64,000 bases of DNA, from contig NZ_AP028127.1 in assembly GCF_037076425.1 (NCBI RefSeq), forward strand, positions 1,208,001 to 1,272,000. The letters run 5' to 3'. Each line of letters opens with the position of its first letter. Position 1 is the stretch's first letter. The stretch is from Turicibacter faecis. Its GTDB lineage: Bacteria; Bacillota_I; Bacilli_A; MOL361; Turicibacteraceae. Position numbers and translations under genes: made by a program. Shown one piece after another: positions 26,372 to 36,733 of this stretch. The notes under the pieces were generated by a model. That model was given only the letters and a program-made list of their open reading frames with translations, had not been told where the DNA came from and made no database searches.

Positions 26372-26410
26372 ATTAATCTAGATTAATATGACCGACTAAC
26401 TAATCGGCCA
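26372..26410. promoter_or_regulatory. paired palindromes upstream of the repeat protein gene
   Basis: A perfect 16-bp palindrome, ATTAATCTAGATTAAT (26372-26387), is followed directly by an imperfect inverted repeat, TGACCGA with TCGGCCA (26389-26395, 26404-26410). They lie 28-66 bases ahead of the start codon, which fits operator sites for a dimeric regulator. Confidence 0.4.
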
Positions 26411-26699
26411 CATGATATTATATTAATCATTCTTTATTTCGGCACTACATTCGTTAATGCTACGCCATAAAATTTCTATTTTTAGGTAAATATACTTGGA
26501 AGGCGTTATGAGCCCCTTCAAAGCACCTCCCCTTATATAATACTAGGTACCCAATCCGTTGACATTTTTCACTTGAAATCATCTCGATAAATATACCCCA
26601 TGGAATAGAAAAATACGTTTAAACTGATGAAAGAAAGCTTCCTTTATAGATAAAATAAACAAATCCGAGTGAAAAAAACATAAAAAGTAACAGTAGAAA

Positions 26700-26747
26700 T
26701 AAAAAATCCTAGGATGTAGACACGTGTATCATCTACAGACTAGGATT
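26700..26747 (-). terminator. terminator of the pot operon
   Basis: AATCCTAG (26705-26712) pairs with CTAGGATT (26740-26747), with an inner TGTAGA/TCTACA stem. The minus strand continues into TTTTTT. Confidence 0.85.
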
Positions 26748-26779
26748 GTTCAAAACAATTTACTTTTTAGTGAAGCAAT

Positions 26780-27832
26780 TTATCTTCGATTCGGAGCGGC
26801 CAAAACCTGAGTCCATATATCATCGTACTGTTTAATAAATTCTCCAGGATCACGGAATGTTTCCATTGGTAATGAATCCAATAATTCCTCAGATGGACTA
26901 TAGGCGTCGTTTTGCGTCCACTCTTCCTCTTCCACCATTTTTAACGTCTCTGTATTTGGTGTTGAATACATCACATATTCCGTATTTAAAAGCGCAATAT
27001 CTGGACGTTGCATGAAATTTATAAACTCGTGAGCAAGTTCAACATTTTGTGCTGTTTTAGGAATAACCATCGCATCTACCCAAGTATTAGAACCCTCTTT
27101 TGGAATGACATACTCCATGTCTTCATTTTCATCCATAATATACGTCGCATCTCCCGAGTAAACAACCGCAAGTGCAGCATTTCCAGCAATCATATTATCA
27201 ATAACCTGATCGGTCACATAGGCATACACGAGCGGTCGTTGATCAATTAAAAGTTGCTTCGCCTCTTCTAACTCCCCAATACTTTGCGTATTCATCGAAT
27301 AACCAAGAAGCTTTAGTGCAACCATTAACGAGTCACGTTGACTGTCATACATAAAAAGGTTTCCTTTATACGCGTCATCCCATAACACAGACCATGAATC
27401 GACTGGTCCGTCAACAATTGTTTTATCATAGAGAACCCCCACTGTTCCCCAAAAATAAGGAACAGAGTATTTATTATCTGGATCATACGGAAGATACTTA
27501 TACTTATCATCAATATATTTAAAATTAGGAATCAAGTTATAATCTAATGGAATTAATAAATCCTCTTGAATCATTTTTTCAATCATGTAATCAGATGGAA
27601 AGGCAACATCATAATTCGTTCCACCCGCTTTTATTTTTTGATACATCGTCTCATTTGAATCATACAATTCATAAACAACCTTACAGTCAAATTCATCTTC
27701 AAAAATCTTTAATACTTCAGGGTCAATATACTCCCCTACATTATACACGTAAAGTTTCTCACGGTTATCCTTTGAACAGGCACTTAACACTAGTACAAGT
27801 GAGGCGACTACCATCATCAATCCTTTTTTCAT
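26780..27832 (-). CDS. potD: spermidine/putrescine ABC transporter substrate-binding lipoprotein PotD
   Basis: A protein of 350 residues with a lipoprotein signal peptide ending in the lipobox L-S-A-C (Cys at residue 19). After processing it would be anchored outside the membrane. The body has PotD/PotF-family features: Y-V-Y-N-V-G-E-Y-I, V-V-Y-E-L-Y-D-S-N-E and D-V-A-F-P-S-D-Y-M. It captures polyamines and hands them to PotBC. It is the last gene of the XRE-potABCD operon, 7 bases after the potC stop. Confidence 0.92.
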   Translation of the reverse strand: MKKGLMMVVASLVLVLSACSKDNREKLYVYNVGEYIDPEVLKIFEDEFDCKVVYELYDSNETMYQKIKAGGTNYDVAFPSDYMIEKMIQEDLLIPLDYNLIPNFKYIDDKYKYLPYDPDNKYSVPYFWGTVGVLYDKTIVDGPVDSWSVLWDDAYKGNLFMYDSQRDSLMVALKLLGYSMNTQSIGELEEAKQLLIDQRPLVYAYVTDQVIDNMIAGNAALAVVYSGDATYIMDENEDMEYVIPKEGSNTWVDAMVIPKTAQNVELAHEFINFMQRPDIALLNTEYVMYSTPNTETLKMVEEEEWTQNDAYSPSEELLDSLPMETFRDPGEFIKQYDDIWTQVLAAPNRR

Positions 27833-27839
27833 CAGATGA

Positions 27840-28619
27840 CTAAACCTCCCTTTTCTTTTTAATCGATAAATTATTTGAAATTAAAACCGAGACAAGAATG
27901 AAGCTAACCATAATAGTTGCCAACGCATTCACCGTCGGACGAATTCCACGTTTCGCCATTGAATAAACCTCAATTGATAAATTAGTAACACCATTACCTG
28001 CTGTAAAATAACTAATGACAAAATCATCAATCGACATCGTAAATGCCATTAATGCACCCGCCATAATTCCCGGTAAAATTTCAGGAATAACGACCTTTCG
28101 AATCGCTTGCATCGGTGTCGCACCTAAATCCATGGCTGCTTCTGCTAAATTAGGATTCATCGCGTAAAGGCGTGGGAGAACAGATAACACCACATACGGA
28201 ATACAGAACATAATGTGTGAAAGTAACATCGTCGTAAATCCAAACTTCATTTTAAGTGTTTTAAATAACATCATTAACGCAACGGCCAATACAATATCCG
28301 GACTAATAACAGGTAAATAGTTAATATTTAAAACAAAAGCTTTTGTTTTCTTCGTTAACTTAAAAATTCCGATTGATGTAAAGGTCCCAACAATTGTTGA
28401 AATTGCCGTCGCTAACACTGCAACAATCACAGTATAGAAAAGGGCTGTTTGCATTTGAGAGTCTTGAAGCAACTCCTCATACCATTGCAATGAAAATCCC
28501 GTCCATTTTCCACTTGACTTTGATTCATTAAATGAAAACACAATCAAAACAGCAATCGGTGCATATAAAAATAAAAACATAATCGCTAAGTAAAAGCGTG
28601 ATAACCATTTATTTACCAT
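27840..28619 (-). CDS. potC: spermidine/putrescine ABC transporter permease PotC
   Basis: A permease of 259 residues with six hydrophobic segments. The EAA-type cytoplasmic loop that contacts the ATPase is present as A-A-M-D-L-G-A-T-P near residue 163. The S-F-N-E-S-K segment after the first membrane span is characteristic of PotC/YdcV-type subunits. Its start overlaps the potB stop by seven bases. Confidence 0.92.
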   Translation of the reverse strand: MVNKWLSRFYLAIMFLFLYAPIAVLIVFSFNESKSSGKWTGFSLQWYEELLQDSQMQTALFYTVIVAVLATAISTIVGTFTSIGIFKLTKKTKAFVLNINYLPVISPDIVLAVALMMLFKTLKMKFGFTTMLLSHIMFCIPYVVLSVLPRLYAMNPNLAEAAMDLGATPMQAIRKVVIPEILPGIMAGALMAFTMSIDDFVISYFTAGNGVTNLSIEVYSMAKRGIRPTVNALATIMVSFILVSVLISNNLSIKKKREV

Positions 28620-29458
28620 GGAAGTGCACCCCCTGCTTGACCGTCTGAATCAAATCGTTTCATTAACCAAATCGACAATAAAATAAAAATCATTAAAATC
28701 ATCGATAACGCCGAACCAAAATACCAGTTTCCTGTTAATAAGAATTGCTTTTCAATCAAGTTACCAATCATCATAAATTGCCCTCCACCTAATAGCTGTG
28801 GAATCACAAACGTACTAACAGCAGGTAAAAAGACCATAATGATTCCCGTAATAATTCCAGGAAGCGTTAGTGGAAACACGACTTTAGAGAAAACTTGACG
28901 ATTATTCGCCCCTAAATCACGTGCCGCATCAATTAAATTTTTATCCACTTTTGTAATCGCTGTATGAATCGGCAATACCATAAATGGTAAAAAGTTATAG
29001 ACCATTCCTAAAATAATGGCAAAATCAGTATACATAATATCGACAGGCGCTAAATGAAAGAACTCCAAAATATTATTTAAGATTCCATTTTTCCCAAGAA
29101 TTGAAATCCAAGCATAAGTACGGAGTAACATATTAATCCACATTGGCATAATAAAAAGTAATAATAATGAGGATTGTCTTTTGGGATGACATTGAGCAAT
29201 CACCCAAGCTAAAGGGTACCCAAACAACAAGCACGCAAGGGTTGACCATAAAGCAATCCATAATGAACGAACAAGCGTCGAAATATAGATTGGACTAAAA
29301 AATTTCGTATAATTATTAATCGTAAAGCGAAAAGCCATTGGATTTCCATCGCTTGGATCAATGACACTGTATAAGAAAATTAATAACATTGGAATAATGA
29401 TAATAATAGAAATCCAGACAATGTATGGATAACTTAACCGTTTTGTTGATTCATGCAT
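28613..29458 (-). CDS. potB: spermidine/putrescine ABC transporter permease PotB
   Basis: A permease of 281 residues with six hydrophobic segments. The EAA loop reads A-A-R-D-L-G-A-N near residue 180. It forms the membrane channel with PotC. It begins two bases after the potA stop, consistent with one polycistronic message. Confidence 0.92.
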   Translation of the reverse strand: MHESTKRLSYPYIVWISIIIIIPMLLIFLYSVIDPSDGNPMAFRFTINNYTKFFSPIYISTLVRSLWIALWSTLACLLFGYPLAWVIAQCHPKRQSSLLLLFIMPMWINMLLRTYAWISILGKNGILNNILEFFHLAPVDIMYTDFAIILGMVYNFLPFMVLPIHTAITKVDKNLIDAARDLGANNRQVFSKVVFPLTLPGIITGIIMVFLPAVSTFVIPQLLGGGQFMMIGNLIEKQFLLTGNWYFGSALSMILMIFILLSIWLMKRFDSDGQAGGALPW

Positions 29459-29460
29459 AA

Positions 29461-30504
29461 TTAAATTCCTACCTCCATGACATGAATATCAGCCGGTGCA
29501 ACCATCATCCCAACCACTGATCCAACTTCAGCACTTTGTGTACTATGGACAATGTATTCTCGACCCTCTACCATGACGATAATTTCATAATGAACCCCTT
29601 TAAAGATGACACTATCAACCACCCCAGTAAAGGCTCCCTTCTCTTTATCAACAATTTGTAAATCTTCCGGACGAATAACAACTTCAACTGCTTCATTAGG
29701 ATTATATCCACGATCAACACATTCAAATATATGCCCTTCAAATTCTACTTTATAGTCCTCAATCATTGTCGCATTGACAATATTACTTTCACCAATGAAA
29801 TTAGCCACAAAGCGATTACGTGGTTCATTGTAGATATCCACTGGTGTCCCAATTTGTTGAATTAACCCATCGTTCAATACGACAATTGTATCTGACATCG
29901 TTAAAGCCTCTTCCTGGTCATGTGTAACGAAGATAAAGGTAATTCCCATCTCACGTTGAATCTCTTTTAATTCATATTGCATGTCTTGACGTAACTTTAA
30001 ATCTAGCGCACCAAGGGGTTCATCAAGTAATAAAACTTTAGGACGATTAACAAGTGCGCGAGCAATCGCAATACGTTGCTGTTGTCCTCCAGATAATGAG
30101 TCGATCCGACGATTCGCAAAATCTGTAAGTTTAATCATTTTTAACATTCGGTTTACACGTTCTGTAATTTCCTTTTCTGGAACATTTTTCATTCTTAAAC
30201 CAAACGCAATATTGTCAAACACATTTAAATGTGGAAATAACGCATACTTTTGAAAAACGGTATTTATTTCTCTCTTATAAGACGGTATTTGAATTAAGTC
30301 TTTTCCTTTAAAGATAACCTCCCCTGAAGTCGGTGTATCAAACCCACCAATAATTCGAAGTAACGTTGTTTTACCGCACCCAGACGGACCTAATAACGTT
30401 ACAAACTCATTTTCATGAATGGTTAAATCAATCCCCTTTAAGATAATATCCCCATCATATTCTTTCGTTAAATTTTTAATTTCAATTAACGGTGTTTTTG
30501 TCAC
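29461..30504 (-). CDS. potA: spermidine/putrescine ABC transporter ATPase PotA
   Basis: A protein of 347 residues: an ABC domain with Walker A G-P-S-G-C-G-K-T near residue 38, signature L-S-G-G-Q-Q-Q-R and Walker B V-L-L-L-D-E-P, followed by a C-terminal TOBE domain (from about residue 270, including V-V-I-R-P-E-D). It powers polyamine import. The start is GTG at 30504, six bases after AAGGAGGAG. The regulator gene lies 23 bases upstream. Confidence 0.94.
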   Translation of the reverse strand: MTKTPLIEIKNLTKEYDGDIILKGIDLTIHENEFVTLLGPSGCGKTTLLRIIGGFDTPTSGEVIFKGKDLIQIPSYKREINTVFQKYALFPHLNVFDNIAFGLRMKNVPEKEITERVNRMLKMIKLTDFANRRIDSLSGGQQQRIAIARALVNRPKVLLLDEPLGALDLKLRQDMQYELKEIQREMGITFIFVTHDQEEALTMSDTIVVLNDGLIQQIGTPVDIYNEPRNRFVANFIGESNIVNATMIEDYKVEFEGHIFECVDRGYNPNEAVEVVIRPEDLQIVDKEKGAFTGVVDSVIFKGVHYEIIVMVEGREYIVHSTQSAEVGSVVGMMVAPADIHVMEVGI

Positions 30505-30527
30505 ACGAAACTCCTCCTTAAATCAAA

Positions 30528-31070
30528 CTAAAATGTTGGTGGGGTTGACACCCAAAGAACAGATGCACATTTATCTGAATTATTCTTTAATTTATGATCC
30601 ACATCAGCTTTATAATAAAAACTTTCACCTTGTCGAACCTTATACCGTTCTGTGCCGAGTACCAACTCAACCTCACCTTCTAAAACATACCCAAACTCTT
30701 CACCGTGATGAGGCTCATCATCATAAGACATTCCGCCTGGTTGAAGATCAATAATAATAGGTTCCATCTCATTTTTTTGAGCATTAGGAATAATCCAACG
30801 AATGGTCATATCGTAATCCGGCTCTTCTTTTATAAAAACGTCCTCTTGTTGAAATACAATTTTTTCATCCTTTTTTTCGTCGGCAAAAAATTCGCCAAGT
30901 GTTGTTCCTAAAGCCTCTAAAATGTCAACCAGCGTTGCAATGGATGGGGAAGCCAAGTCGCGTTCTACTTGAGAAATATAACCCTTTGTCAGCTCTGTAC
31001 GATCAGCTAATTCCTCTTGGGTCAGTTGAAGTTCCATTCGTAAACGTCTTATTTTCCCTCCTATAATCAT
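30528..31070 (-). CDS. XRE-family regulator with cupin domain, polyamine operon
   Basis: A protein of 180 residues: an N-terminal helix-turn-helix of the XRE type (residues 5-60, with L-T-Q-E-E-L-A and G-Y-I-S-Q-V-E-R) and a C-terminal cupin (about 108-178, with H-H-G-E-E-F and the G-E-S-F-Y-Y turn). PuuR-like regulators of this form often precede pot genes and probably sense polyamines through the cupin. It is the first gene of the operon. The start at 31070 follows GAGG. A consensus promoter and an inverted repeat lie upstream, so it may regulate itself. Confidence 0.88.
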   Translation of the reverse strand: MIIGGKIRRLRMELQLTQEELADRTELTKGYISQVERDLASPSIATLVDILEALGTTLGEFFADEKKDEKIVFQQEDVFIKEEPDYDMTIRWIIPNAQKNEMEPIIIDLQPGGMSYDDEPHHGEEFGYVLEGEVELVLGTERYKVRQGESFYYKADVDHKLKNNSDKCASVLWVSTPPTF

Positions 31071-31101
31071 CTTAACACCTCGATCCCTCTCTAAACTATT
31101 T

Positions 31102-31118
31102 GTTTACTTTTAATAAAC
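31102..31118. promoter_or_regulatory. candidate operator of the pot operon
   Basis: GTTTA (31102-31106) and TAAAC (31114-31118) form an inverted repeat just downstream of the -10 element, a position where bound XRE regulator would block transcription. Confidence 0.4.
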
Positions 31119-31126
31119 CACATTTA

Positions 31127-31154
31127 ATTATAATGAGAATAAATTTTTTGTCAA
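31127..31154 (-). promoter_or_regulatory. sigma-A promoter of the pot operon
   Basis: Perfect TTGACA (31149-31154) and TATAAT (31127-31132) on the minus strand, 16 bases apart. The predicted start is about 50 bases ahead of the regulator ATG. Confidence 0.8.
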
Positions 31155-31266
31155 TATCTATCTAAAAAATATATTTTTTTCTTCCCCTTAAAAAGAGAAA
31201 TATTTGAATCTGCCGTTACATCTTCCATCCCCCTTTTTATTTTTTGGATTTCCCGTCATTCTATAC

Positions 31267-31302
31267 AAAAAAATCCTAGGAATAAAGTCCTAGGATTTTT
31301 TG
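31267..31302 (-). terminator. terminator of typA
   Basis: AAATCCTAGGA pairs with TCCTAGGATTT, with A and T runs on both sides. It directly follows the typA stop. Confidence 0.85.
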
Positions 31303-31304
31303 TC

Positions 31305-33131
31305 TTATTCAGCGTTACGCTTACGTTTATCGAATTTTTTACGCTCGTTTGTATCTAAAATTTTCTTACGTAAACGAACAGAAGTTGGTGTAATTTCTAC
31401 TAATTCATCTTCATTAATATATTCTAATGCATACTCTAATGTAATTAAACGTGGTTTTTTCAAGACAACCGTGTTATCTTTCCCCGCTGAACGGCAGTTT
31501 GTTAATTGTTTTGCACGTGTAACATTTACTGCTAAATCTAAATCTTTATTATTTTCTCCAACGATCATACCTTCATAAACAGCTGCTCCTGGCTCAATGA
31601 ACATGATTCCACGATCTTCAAGTCCCATTAATCCATAATTCGTCGATTTTCCATTTTCCATTGAGACTAACGCACCATTTTTACGCTCTCCAACAGATCC
31701 TTTTTCCATCGGACGGTAGTCTGAGAAGGTATGGTTAATAATTCCATATCCTTTAGTCAACGTTAAGAATTCTGTCATAAATCCGATTAATGCACGAGAT
31801 GGCACATCATAAATTAAACGTACTTGTCCGTTTTCATTATGAATCATGTTTTGCAATTGACCTTTACGGTATCCCATCGCCTCAATGACGCTACCTACGT
31901 GTTCCTCTGGCGTTTCAATTTGAACGTATTCATAGGGTTCACATAAAACACCATCAATTTCACGAATAATAACTTCAGGTTTTGAAACTTCTAATTCAAA
32001 TCCTTCGCGACGCATATTTTCAAGTAAGATTGATAAATGAAGTTCCCCACGTCCTGAAACAACCCATTCCTCTTTTGTTCCGACACGCTCAACTACTAAC
32101 GAAACATCTCGTTGTGTTTCACGATACAAGCGTTCATCAATTTTTGAAGCCGTTACATGTTTTCCTTCTTGTCCTGAGAATGGTGATGAATTCGTCGAGA
32201 ACGTCATTTTTAATGTTGGTTCATCGATGTGTAAAATAGGTAAAGCTTCTTCTTTTCCAATCTCACATACAGTTTCCCCAACGTTGATATCAGGTAACCC
32301 TGCGATAGCTACGATATCTCCAGCTTGTGCCGATTCAATTTCAACACGTTTTAATCCTAAAAAACCAAATAATTTCGTTACACGGAATTGTTGCACACTT
32401 CCGTCTAAGCGACAGATTGACACCATTTGATTAACATTCATTGTTCCACGTACGATACGCCCGATTCCAATACGTCCTACATAGTCATTATAGTCTAACA
32501 ACGCTGGTTGGAATTGTAATGTCCCATTTGGATCCATCCCTGGGTCTGGAATATTTTCTAAAATAGATTCAAAAATAGCTTCCATGTTTTCTTCTTGATC
32601 AGCAGGGTTAGAGCTTAAACTTGCTGTCCCATTTAACGCTGAACAATAAACGACTGGGAACTCTAATTGATCATCATCAGCACCTAATTCAATAAATAAT
32701 TCTAATACTTCATCTACAACTTCTTCTGGACGAGCTGCTGGACGGTCAATTTTATTGACAACAACAATCGGTGTTAATTTTTGCTCTAACGCTTTCTTTA
32801 AAACGAAACGAGTTTGTGGCATCGTCCCCTCATAAGCATCAACCACAAGTAAAACACCATCAACCATGTTCATAATACGCTCAACCTCACCGGCAAAATC
32901 GGCATGTCCTGGCGTATCTAAAATGTTAATTCGGTAGTCTTTATAATCAATGGCCGTATTTTTAGCTAAAATTGTAATTCCACGCTCACGCTCAAGATCA
33001 TTTGAATCCATTACGCGTTCAGCAACTGCCTCATTCTCACGGAACGTCCCCGCCTGACGTAATAATTGGTCCACTAACGTCGTTTTTCCGTGATCGACGT
33101 GGGCAATAATCGCAATGTTTTTAATATTCAT
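31305..33131 (-). CDS. typA: translational GTPase TypA/BipA
   Basis: A protein of 608 residues, the usual length for TypA. G1 is A-H-V-D-H-G-K-T-T near residue 10, G3 D-T-P-G-H-A-D and G4 V-V-N-K-I-D-R. Domains II, III and V and the family-specific C-terminal domain follow. TypA binds the 70S ribosome and helps in ribosome assembly and stress adaptation, especially in the cold. The ATG at 33131 has GAGGTG 5-8 bases upstream; the frame is open to 33185. The gene appears monocistronic. Confidence 0.95.
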   Translation of the reverse strand: MNIKNIAIIAHVDHGKTTLVDQLLRQAGTFRENEAVAERVMDSNDLERERGITILAKNTAIDYKDYRINILDTPGHADFAGEVERIMNMVDGVLLVVDAYEGTMPQTRFVLKKALEQKLTPIVVVNKIDRPAARPEEVVDEVLELFIELGADDDQLEFPVVYCSALNGTASLSSNPADQEENMEAIFESILENIPDPGMDPNGTLQFQPALLDYNDYVGRIGIGRIVRGTMNVNQMVSICRLDGSVQQFRVTKLFGFLGLKRVEIESAQAGDIVAIAGLPDINVGETVCEIGKEEALPILHIDEPTLKMTFSTNSSPFSGQEGKHVTASKIDERLYRETQRDVSLVVERVGTKEEWVVSGRGELHLSILLENMRREGFELEVSKPEVIIREIDGVLCEPYEYVQIETPEEHVGSVIEAMGYRKGQLQNMIHNENGQVRLIYDVPSRALIGFMTEFLTLTKGYGIINHTFSDYRPMEKGSVGERKNGALVSMENGKSTNYGLMGLEDRGIMFIEPGAAVYEGMIVGENNKDLDLAVNVTRAKQLTNCRSAGKDNTVVLKKPRLITLEYALEYINEDELVEITPTSVRLRKKILDTNERKKFDKRKRNAE

Positions 33132-33250
33132 ATAGTCACCTCTGACTGAGTATTTTTTAATTTGTCCTGAAATATTATACAACAAAACATACGATTCTGT
33201 ATCAAATTTTGACTTAAAAATATGAAAAAATTTTCAAAGCCTTTTCATTT

Positions 33251-34216
33251 TCACAGATTGAGAATAAATAACTCTAACGCTAGCTCCTTATCTAAGATCC
33301 CCGTTTTTATTTTATAATCCATATCCGCTAATTGAATTAAATATTTTTTTAAAACTTTAGGGTTAAAATGATGGGACTGACTGTGAATTAACTTCACACG
33401 ATAGGGATGAACGTTTAACGTCTTTGCAATATCAGCCTCACGATATCCCTGTTGACTTAACTCAATGACTTGTGACATTAAACGAAATTGATTCGCGATT
33501 AAGATTAATAGCTTTAATGGCTCTTCATTTTGTGTCATTAAATCCTCATAAATTAAAAACGCCTCTTCAATCTTGCGCTTCGCCAATGCATCCGTTAATA
33601 AGAACACATTATCCTCTAATTGTCTCGCTACAAGGACATGAATGACCTCTACTGTTAACACTTTAGAAGGAGCATCCATAAAATAAATGATAATCTTTTC
33701 AATTTCCTGCAACAGCGTATCAATCTTCGCATGCGTAAGCCTAATTAATAAGTCTAAAACCCCTGGTTCACATTCAACCCCTTCTTTTTCTAGCTTTTGC
33801 TTTGCCCACTCTTTTAATGAGGCCTCCGAATAAGTCTCAAACGTAAAGACCTCTGACTTTTTCTTAAGTAATTTAACTAATTTTTTACGATCATCTAACT
33901 TATCATACGGAGCATATATAATTAAAATATTATCCGTTTTAGGATGTTCTAACACGTCCATTAACACGTTTAGATCATGGGGTTGCTCCCCTTTTCCCTC
34001 TTTTGTTGTTAAGAAAACGGGGTTTTTAATAATAATTGCCTTTTTAGGACTTAAAAAGGCAACGGTCTGTAAATCAAAAATTGCCTTTTGAATCGTTGTT
34101 TCGCGCATATCGTAAGAAATTGCATCGAAAGAATTAATTTGATGCTTATCCAATAACTCGTGTATTTTTTTCTCACATAAAACAACCTGTTCGCCAATTA
34201 TCGTATAAATCGCCAT
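33251..34216 (-). CDS. holA: DNA polymerase III subunit delta
   Basis: A protein of 321 residues matching HolA in size and order: an N-terminal AAA+-like domain without Walker A, a Y-D-K-L-D-D-R-K-K-L-V-K-L-L segment near residue 115, and a C-terminal collar domain. The delta subunit opens the sliding clamp during clamp loading. In Bacillus holA follows the comE operon, as it does here in the direction of transcription, but the usual rpsT next to it is absent. Confidence 0.9.
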   Translation of the reverse strand: MAIYTIIGEQVVLCEKKIHELLDKHQINSFDAISYDMRETTIQKAIFDLQTVAFLSPKKAIIIKNPVFLTTKEGKGEQPHDLNVLMDVLEHPKTDNILIIYAPYDKLDDRKKLVKLLKKKSEVFTFETYSEASLKEWAKQKLEKEGVECEPGVLDLLIRLTHAKIDTLLQEIEKIIIYFMDAPSKVLTVEVIHVLVARQLEDNVFLLTDALAKRKIEEAFLIYEDLMTQNEEPLKLLILIANQFRLMSQVIELSQQGYREADIAKTLNVHPYRVKLIHSQSHHFNPKVLKKYLIQLADMDYKIKTGILDKELALELFILNL

Positions 34217-34525
34217 AGTGTCACCTCGAATTTATTTTAACATAAAAAAGAAAAGACCCTTGATTTATTTCCCTATTTTTATAGTTTTATTTTAAATTCA
34301 GTGAACGATATGGGGTGTTTTTTTATAAATAAAATTTTTAGAGAATTGTCTAATTTTTTATTTTTTATATTATTTCTCATTAGGGCGCTCATAAATTTGA
34401 CGATAAAAAAAACTAATGATGTGTTTTTCGCTTATCATTAGTTTTTATGTTGATAGTTTCCTCTCTTCGCTCATTCCTTTCATTCTAGCTAAATAATTAA
34501 TGTATTTTCTAATTATTTGATTTTA
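34217..34525. other. intergenic region between comEC and holA
   Basis: Very A/T-rich. Apart from the hairpin at 34405-34446 it holds nothing I can support. Confidence 0.5.
34405..34446 (-). terminator. terminator of the comEA-comEC operon
   Basis: AAAACTAATGAT and ATCATTAGTTTT pair around a loop of about 12 bases. Long A and T runs on either side allow termination in both directions. Confidence 0.8.
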
Positions 34526-36733
34526 TTATTCACGAATAGCTGTGTGTAAATTAGGCCTTCCGCTTCGAATTTTTACTTGGATACTTCCATGATCCTGTGT
34601 ATTTAACATCGGAATTTCTAACTGTTTATGTGTTTCTAATACCTCCGAACTTGGATGGCGATACCGGTTGTTTTTCCCACTAGAAATAATCGTTAGTTGC
34701 GGTTGAAGTCGTGTTAAAAAAGCGTGCGAATTAGATGTTTTAGAGCCATGATGTGCCGCCTTATAAATATCAGCCCTTAAATTAGGGTATTGCCTTAAAA
34801 TTTCCGCTTCAACCTGTGCACTTACATCCCCTGTAAATAAAAAGGTAACTTGATCGAGGGTTACTTTCATCACAAGTGACTTATCATTTTCATTGTCTTT
34901 AGGGGTATCCGGTTGTAAAAAGGTGATTTCCTGGTTCCCGCATCGCACTTTTTCTCCTTGCTCTGGCGATAAAAGCAAAACGCCTAGCCGTTTTGCAACT
35001 TGGGTAATCTCTCTTAGATGATCACTTGTAGTATTTTTGGGGATAACAAGATACTTTACCTCAAAACGCTCGAGTAGGGAGATTGCCTCACCGACATGAT
35101 CAAAATCACCATGGGTCAAAATCAAATAATCAATTTGACGAACCCCTTCTCCAAGTAAATAGGGTTCTAGTGTTCGCTCAAACAAAGCGATTTTTTCTCC
35201 CGTAAATGATACTTTTCCGCCTGTATCGATGACGGTGGTACACATTTGAAAAGGAGATTGCATCACCATACTATCGCCCTGTCCTACATCTACAAAAGTT
35301 ACTTGGCTATCTGTCTTTAAGATCCGCTCCCCTTCTAAAATTAAAACAACACCTAGTAAAATCAAACATACACTTTTCCGCTTCACTCTTGGCTTTTCTA
35401 ACAGCCACGCGACTAACACCAACAAGATAATAATGAACACAACAGATGTTAAATGAAGCTGCCCGATTATCCAGTTAAATTTTAAAAATTGTTCACTTAT
35501 TAGAATAATCTTCTCAAACAACGTTAATAAATACTCGATAATTGTAGCCAGTGGTGGAATCCATAAGGTTAAAAGGAGCAATGGAATTAATAGGCTACTA
35601 ACGATAGGGACTAAGCACAAGTTAGCCACGTACCCCGCTAAATTTATTTCATAACTGAGAAACAGTTGAATCGGTAACACCGCTAATTGGGCGATCAGCG
35701 GAACGAAGAGAAAAATAAATTTTCCACTGATTCGCTTCATCATTGATTGAGAGACGATTAAACAAAACGTGAGCCAATAAGAATAAATAAACCCAGTCTG
35801 ATAAACCTGAAGGGGAAATAAAATAAAATTAATAAGAAATATCAAAGAAAATAAATCTAACGATGAAAATCCCCATCCCATTCGTTGATTCAGACGTGCT
35901 AAAATGGCCATTCCACCAGCACGCACAATGGAAGGACTAGCTCCACTTAATATCATAAATCCAACTAATAGAATAATTATTAAACTATCGGCCAGCTCCA
36001 TCACGATGCCCACTCGTTTAAACATATATCCTACAATCCCTATAAGTAATCCCACATGAAGACCGCTTACAGCAAATAAATGTATAATTCCTAGATTAGA
36101 GTATCCTTCACTCATAGCCTCATCTAAGCCATCCCTTACTCCTAAAAACCAGGCTTGTATATAGGTGGCCGTTCGGGTAGGATAATGCTCCTCTACCCAG
36201 TTGGCTACTTGGCGCTGGTACTGCCTTGCACTCCATTCATGATCAATGACGCGCGTCTGATTTAAATAAACCGTTCCCCTCATCCCATTCGTGTATAAAT
36301 AATTTTTAAAATCGAACCCGTGAAAGACACGGGGAGGCTCAGCCATTGAAGCCTCCTGATTCACCTCAATCCAATCACCAGGTAAAAGTCGAGGTTGTTC
36401 TGCCTGAAGGGTTAAATAAAAATACCCCGATTTCGTCCAAATCTTTGCCGTCTGCTTATTAGAATCTTGCTTTTTCACCTCAATAACCTTAGCATGTTCA
36501 ATATGAAGAGGTTCAGTTGATCCATCTAAACTCTGAATTCCTGCCACTTCCATATAAATAACGGCTATTCCCCCTAGGAGGAAATAAATCCAGTATGTCT
36601 TAGGAAATCGTTTCAAATAGACAAAACACACCGGAAGAAGTAAAAAAACACCCTCCTTTATGAATAATGCGACAATAATAATCAATACAAAATAAATCAA
36701 ATGCTGTCGTAATTTAAAGTTCAAGATAATCAC
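34526..36733 (-). CDS. comEC: DNA internalization channel protein ComEC/Rec2
   Basis: A protein of 735 residues with the ComEC layout: N-terminal membrane segments and an OB-fold-like domain (about 70-170), the central competence domain with many membrane helices (about 195-460, including L-F-A-V-S-G-L-H-V-G), and a C-terminal metallo-beta-lactamase-like domain with T-H-G-D-F-D-H-V-G and A-A-H-H-G-S. It carries one strand of incoming DNA across the membrane during natural transformation. The first codon is probably GTG at 36733, overlapping comEA by 20 bases; the ribosome binding site is weak, so the start is uncertain. Confidence 0.92.
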   Translation of the reverse strand: MIILNFKLRQHLIYFVLIIIVALFIKEGVFLLLPVCFVYLKRFPKTYWIYFLLGGIAVIYMEVAGIQSLDGSTEPLHIEHAKVIEVKKQDSNKQTAKIWTKSGYFYLTLQAEQPRLLPGDWIEVNQEASMAEPPRVFHGFDFKNYLYTNGMRGTVYLNQTRVIDHEWSARQYQRQVANWVEEHYPTRTATYIQAWFLGVRDGLDEAMSEGYSNLGIIHLFAVSGLHVGLLIGIVGYMFKRVGIVMELADSLIIILLVGFMILSGASPSIVRAGGMAILARLNQRMGWGFSSLDLFSLIFLINFILFPLQVYQTGFIYSYWLTFCLIVSQSMMKRISGKFIFLFVPLIAQLAVLPIQLFLSYEINLAGYVANLCLVPIVSSLLIPLLLLTLWIPPLATIIEYLLTLFEKIILISEQFLKFNWIIGQLHLTSVVFIIILLVLVAWLLEKPRVKRKSVCLILLGVVLILEGERILKTDSQVTFVDVGQGDSMVMQSPFQMCTTVIDTGGKVSFTGEKIALFERTLEPYLLGEGVRQIDYLILTHGDFDHVGEAISLLERFEVKYLVIPKNTTSDHLREITQVAKRLGVLLLSPEQGEKVRCGNQEITFLQPDTPKDNENDKSLVMKVTLDQVTFLFTGDVSAQVEAEILRQYPNLRADIYKAAHHGSKTSNSHAFLTRLQPQLTIISSGKNNRYRHPSSEVLETHKQLEIPMLNTQDHGSIQVKIRSGRPNLHTAIRE

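Larger units (their letters stand above)
26345..26779. other. intergenic region with palindromes and potD terminator
   Basis: Contains the upstream region of the repeat protein gene with two inverted repeats, and at its right end the terminator of the pot operon. No gene is seen. Promoter motifs for sigma E or sigma K could not be assigned with confidence. Confidence 0.5.
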
